A stretch of DNA of 8,906 nucleotides from an uncultured Oceanospirillaceae bacterium (lineage in GTDB: Bacteria > Pseudomonadota > Gammaproteobacteria > Pseudomonadales > Oceanobacteraceae). The position numbers were made by a program, and so were the translations under genes. Positions 6,134 through 8,906 of this stretch are shown piece by piece. Where the stretch lies: contig CALJVD010000209.1 in NCBI GenBank assembly GCA_937974825.1, positions 1-8,906 on the forward strand. Reading direction: 5' to 3'. Below the pieces are notes generated by a model that worked only from the letters and a program-made list of their open reading frames with translations, was not told the origin of the DNA and did not search any database. Every line of letters starts with the position of its first letter. Position 1 is the stretch's first letter.

Positions 6134-7824
6134 AACGTTTAGCTTTTATACCTTTTGTATTTTTATTATTGGTTAGCCAAGTTGCATTTGCTACTGAGTT
6201 TACTGCCAGTGTCGATCGCACAGAGATTTCCCAGTACGACACCATCACGCTTAAGTTACGCCTGAATGAGCAAGTCTTTCGTGGTCAGCCTGATTTAGCC
6301 CCACTGGAAACGGACTTCAGCATTCAAGGGCAGCAACGCTCGCAGCAATTCCGTTCTATTAACGGTAAAACTGAGTCTTATACCGAGTGGAATATTGGCT
6401 TGTTACCGCGCCGTACTGGCACGCTAACCATCCCGTCAATTTCTTTTAAAGGGGAAAAAAGCGCTGCCATTGAAATCACCGTATCAGAGCCTTCTGCCAA
6501 TATCGTTGAACAAACCGAACGTAATTTCTTTTTCGATGTTCAAGTAACACCAATCGACAATGCCATAGTACAAGGGCAGCTGCTCTATAAAGAAAAACTC
6601 TATTATGGAGTCGACCATACCGACGCCAACCTGCCCGAATTTAAAATAGATAACGCCCGAGTACAGTCTCTCGGTAGTGTTAAGCAATACACGACCGTTA
6701 TTGAGGGTCGTCGCTTTGGAGTATATGAACGGAACTACGCTATTTTCCCTGAAATGGCAGGCGAGCTTGTTATTCCAGCACAAACCTTTAGAGCAAACAT
6801 TCCAAACCCCTACGACCGTTGGTCGCGCGGCAAAGCCATCAATATTGCTAGTGACCCTATTAGCGTACAAGTGGCCGCTATTCCTGCGGAATACCCTAAT
6901 GGCGTCGCCTGGTTACCAACCAGTGAATTAATAGTTGATGAAAGTTTCAGCAAGGCCCCAACTGAATGGCAAGTCGGTGATGCTGTCACCCGTACTATTA
7001 CCATTCAAGCCAACGGTATTCCGGGTAAGCAACTGCCCGAAGTATCCTTGCCTACAATGGAGAACTTTCGTTATTACCCTGACCAAATTAACCACGATGA
7101 AAACATAACCGAGCGTGGCATTATTGGTTACTCAGAGCAATCGGTGGCCATAGTAGCCAGTAGTGGTGGTGAGTTTACGCTGCCTGAAGTACGTATTCCT
7201 TGGTGGAACACAAACACAAACAGTCTTGAGTACGCAGTGCTACCTGAACATAAAATTTTAGTCAGCGGTGCAGTCATAACTAAAACCACTGAACCCAGCG
7301 TGACAAGCAATGACATCGATGCCATCCAAGCAGAAAATAATAAAGCCAAGACAAACAAACATTCCTTGAACCAAGAATCCTGGTTCTCTTGGTTAGTACT
7401 AACACTGCTAGGCTTCTCGCTTGTACTAAACATAATTTTGTTCGTATCACGCAAACCTAAAGAAAAAGCAGATACTGCCGCTCAATCCAATGACAACAAC
7501 CAAGAGTCTTTAAAACCCTTATGGGCTCAGTTTAGCCAAGCCTGTAAAGACAACAGGCCTGCGCAAGTGCGCCAAACGCTGATAGCTTGGGTACAAGCCG
7601 GTGGTTTACCAACCGTTACCGCTGCTGCCACTACCTTAAGCAGCATTGCACAGCAAGTCTCTGACTCTACCCTAGCAAACGCCTTACTCGATCTTGATAA
7701 GCTATTGTATGGCGAGCAAAACAATGCAGACTTTAGCGCGGCATCGCTTAAGTCTTTAGTTGAAAAGGAAGCAAAGAAAAAAGTAACGATTAAAAATAAT
7801 AATGGGCTTTATCCAAACATTTAG
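6127..7824 (+). CDS. batD: BatD-like exported membrane-anchored protein
   Basis: This 565-residue protein closes the operon. It begins with a clear signal peptide: K3-R4, a hydrophobic core at 5–21 and a probable cleavage after AFA22. A long beta-rich region (about 25–380) contains the BatD/oxygen-tolerance repeats, including a segment resembling V-D-R-x-x-I near 29–34. One membrane helix lies at 419–440 (WFSWLVLTLLGF and onward), followed by a basic stop-transfer SRKPKEK, and then a helical cytoplasmic domain of ~120 residues with the LKPLWAQFSQACKD-type start seen in proteobacterial BatD. It is thought to act with the membrane VWA proteins in the periplasm; no enzyme motif is present. The ATG overlaps the batB stop by seven bases and has GGAGA at 6116–6120. 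Confidence 0.93.
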   Translation: MVKRLAFIPFVFLLLVSQVAFATEFTASVDRTEISQYDTITLKLRLNEQVFRGQPDLAPLETDFSIQGQQRSQQFRSINGKTESYTEWNIGLLPRRTGTLTIPSISFKGEKSAAIEITVSEPSANIVEQTERNFFFDVQVTPIDNAIVQGQLLYKEKLYYGVDHTDANLPEFKIDNARVQSLGSVKQYTTVIEGRRFGVYERNYAIFPEMAGELVIPAQTFRANIPNPYDRWSRGKAINIASDPISVQVAAIPAEYPNGVAWLPTSELIVDESFSKAPTEWQVGDAVTRTITIQANGIPGKQLPEVSLPTMENFRYYPDQINHDENITERGIIGYSEQSVAIVASSGGEFTLPEVRIPWWNTNTNSLEYAVLPEHKILVSGAVITKTTEPSVTSNDIDAIQAENNKAKTNKHSLNQESWFSWLVLTLLGFSLVLNIILFVSRKPKEKADTAAQSNDNNQESLKPLWAQFSQACKDNRPAQVRQTLIAWVQAGGLPTVTAAATTLSSIAQQVSDSTLANALLDLDKLLYGEQNNADFSAASLKSLVEKEAKKKVTIKNNNGLYPNI

Positions 7825-7841
7825 ATTTTAACTATAGAGCC
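7805..7841 (+). terminator. Weak hairpin spanning the end of batD
   Basis: GGCTTTAT at 7805–7812 pairs with ATAGAGCC at 7834–7841 (seven Watson–Crick pairs and one U·G) around a 21-base loop that contains the batD stop codon. No U-run follows directly, so as an intrinsic terminator it is poor. It may instead mark the 3' end of the operon transcript. Confidence 0.25.
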
Positions 7842-7842
7842 A

Positions 7843-7872
7843 ATAACAAATATTCATTACAACATTTGTTAT
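7843..7872. other. Perfect 9-bp inverted repeat upstream of the peroxidase gene
   Basis: ATAACAAAT at 7843–7851 and ATTTGTTAT at 7864–7872 are exact reverse complements with a 12-base spacer. The right arm overlaps the -10 element of the peroxidase promoter and is shared with a second palindrome at 7855–7876, so the two foldings exclude one another. It is very AT-rich, so as an RNA hairpin it would be weak; a DNA-binding site is equally plausible. Confidence 0.45.
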
Positions 7873-7876
7873 AATG
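7855..7876. promoter_or_regulatory. 22-bp palindrome, candidate operator over the peroxidase promoter
   Basis: CATTACAACA at 7855–7864 and TGTTATAATG at 7867–7876 are reverse complements in nine of ten positions around a central TT. The right half contains the -10 hexamer, the geometry expected for a dimeric repressor that blocks RNA polymerase. I cannot match it to a known regulator with confidence. Confidence 0.4.
7867..7875 (+). promoter_or_regulatory. Extended -10 promoter (TGTTATAAT) for the peroxidase gene
   Basis: A consensus TATAAT at 7870–7875 is preceded by TG and one base, the extended -10 form that does not need a good -35. The -35 position (7847–7852, CAAATA) is indeed poor. Transcription would start near 7882, leaving a leader of about 60 bases. 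That leader holds two further small dyads: TGTAT/ATACA (7891–7905) and ACAGTTACTGT (7911–7921). Confidence 0.5.
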
Positions 7877-7941
7877 TTATTATTATTTATTGTATCCTCA
7901 ATACATATTCACAGTTACTGTTCAAAAATAAGGAACACTCT

Positions 7942-8906
7942 ATGAAAAAGACAGTCTTTACCGCAGTAGTTGGCTTAGCATTAAGCACTTCTGCTTTCGC
8001 TGCAGCCCCTGATGCAGACGCCTTACGCAAACAAGTATCTGGTTTTTTTAAGCCATTAGCTGAACAAATGCCTGGGGCTGAAAACGATACCGCTGAAAAA
8101 ATCGCTTTGGGTGAAAAGCTGTACTTTGAAACTGCTCTGTCGGTTAACGGCACACAGTCTTGTAACACTTGTCACCGCTTAGACGAAAAATTAGGTGGCG
8201 TAGATAACAAGCGTTTTTCTGACGGTGCTATTGAAGGTGCTATTGGTGACCGTAACTCACCAACCGTTTGGAATGCTGGTTTTCATATTGCACAATTCTG
8301 GGACGGTCGCGCTGCTGACCTAAAAGAACAGGCTAAAGGCCCAATCTTAAACCCTGTTGAAATGGCTATTCCTGATGAAGCTACCGCCGTTAAAAACATT
8401 AAGGACGCTGGCTACAGTGACGAATTCGCCAAAGTATTTGGTAAAAAAGATGCCGTTACTTACGACAATATCGCCGAAGCCATTGCTGCTTTTGAGCGTA
8501 CATTAATTAGTAAAGACCGCTTTGACGATTTCTTAAAAGGCGATAACAACGCATTAACCGCTGAAGAATTAACCGGTTTAAATGACTTTGTTTCTTCTGG
8601 TTGTATTGCTTGTCATACCGGCCCCTTACTAGGCGGCAACATGTACCAGAAAATGGGCTTAGTGAAGCCTTACCCAAATACTGAAGACACTGGTCGCTTC
8701 CAAGAAACCAACAACCCAGCTGACAAATTCATGTTTAAGGTACCTAGCCTTCGTATCATCAGCCAAACCGCTCCATACTTCCACGATGGTGCGGCTGAAA
8801 CCTTAGAAGACGCTATCTACCAAATGGGCGTGTACCAACTTGGTCGTGAACTGGATGATGACAAAGTGGCCTCTATCGCAACCTTCTTGAAATCATTAGA
8901 CAACCA
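7942..8906 (+). CDS. Di-heme cytochrome c peroxidase, exported (3' end outside window)
   Basis: This frame runs open to the window edge: 321 complete residues, close to the usual 330–350, so only the tail is missing. It reduces hydrogen peroxide in the periplasm using electrons from small c-type cytochromes. A signal peptide (KK at 2–3, hydrophobic core, probable cleavage after AFA20) precedes two heme sites, CNTCH at 74–78 and CIACH at 221–225. Family landmarks include RNSPT (104–108), QFWDGRAADL (118–127), the likely catalytic E140 in NPVEM, VPSLR (267–271), APYFHDG (277–283) and M295 (YQMG), the expected Met ligand of the C-terminal heme. The segment between the first CxxCH and RNSPT has no histidine, unlike canonical enzymes, and resembles the MauG-like branch. 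AAGGA at 7930–7934 precedes the ATG. Every arginine uses CGY, suggesting good expression. It has its own promoter. Confidence 0.93.
   Translation, partial: MKKTVFTAVVGLALSTSAFAAAPDADALRKQVSGFFKPLAEQMPGAENDTAEKIALGEKLYFETALSVNGTQSCNTCHRLDEKLGGVDNKRFSDGAIEGAIGDRNSPTVWNAGFHIAQFWDGRAADLKEQAKGPILNPVEMAIPDEATAVKNIKDAGYSDEFAKVFGKKDAVTYDNIAEAIAAFERTLISKDRFDDFLKGDNNALTAEELTGLNDFVSSGCIACHTGPLLGGNMYQKMGLVKPYPNTEDTGRFQETNNPADKFMFKVPSLRIISQTAPYFHDGAAETLEDAIYQMGVYQLGRELDDDKVASIATFLKSLDN

Noticed and set aside
7866..7884. Fur-, PerR- or Zur-like box around TGTTATAATGTTATT
   Set aside because: Only the left half resembles these AT-rich consensuses; the right half fails, and the composition makes such half-matches common by chance.
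7890..7903. FNR/Anr-type box (TTG…CAA) before the peroxidase gene
   Set aside because: The half-sites are TTG and CAA but two bases too close, and the inner AT/AT positions do not match TTGAT-N4-ATCAA.

Overview
The window looks like chromosome of a marine-type gammaproteobacterium with moderate GC content. This rests on three things: the gene order moxR–DUF58–DUF4381–VWA–VWA/TPR–BatD, which is familiar from Oceanospirillales, Alteromonadales and Pseudomonas relatives; the protein sequences; and the codon habits. No species is named, because nothing here is diagnostic. All complete genes are on the + strand.

Layout: (1) 2–697 is the C-terminal part of an RCC1-repeat (beta-propeller) protein with five copies of a strict C-x9-C-W-G motif. 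(2) 698–879 is a non-coding gap with a short direct repeat, two small dyads and an AT-rich possible promoter. (3) 880–7824 is a complete six-gene MoxR/Bat ('aerotolerance') operon: a MoxR AAA+ ATPase, a DUF58 protein, a small membrane DUF4381 protein, a BatA-type VWA protein, a BatB–BatC fusion (VWA + TPR + long acidic tail) and BatD. Every junction overlaps, by 1, 4, 7, 8 and 7 bases, so the six products are almost certainly made from one message with coupled translation. (4) 7825–7941 is an AT-rich regulatory gap with an extended -10 promoter embedded in a near-perfect palindrome. (5) From 7942 to the window edge runs an exported di-heme cytochrome c peroxidase, lacking only its extreme C-terminus.

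How the genes probably work together (inference from family knowledge and topology): MoxR and the DUF58 protein are cytoplasmic. DUF4381 is a single-pass protein facing the cytoplasm. BatA and BatB/C are anchored with their VWA domains predicted on the periplasmic side, and BatD is a large exported, membrane-tethered protein. Together they would form an ATP-driven, trans-envelope assembly of the MoxR–VWA chaperone type, linked to stress and oxygen tolerance in other bacteria. The neighbouring periplasmic peroxidase fits an envelope oxidative-stress theme but has its own promoter.

The operon type is known although its client is not. The less ordinary points are the degenerate metal-binding motif of the DUF58 protein, the acidic tail of BatB/C, the peroxidase without the usual distal histidine, and the palindrome over its promoter.
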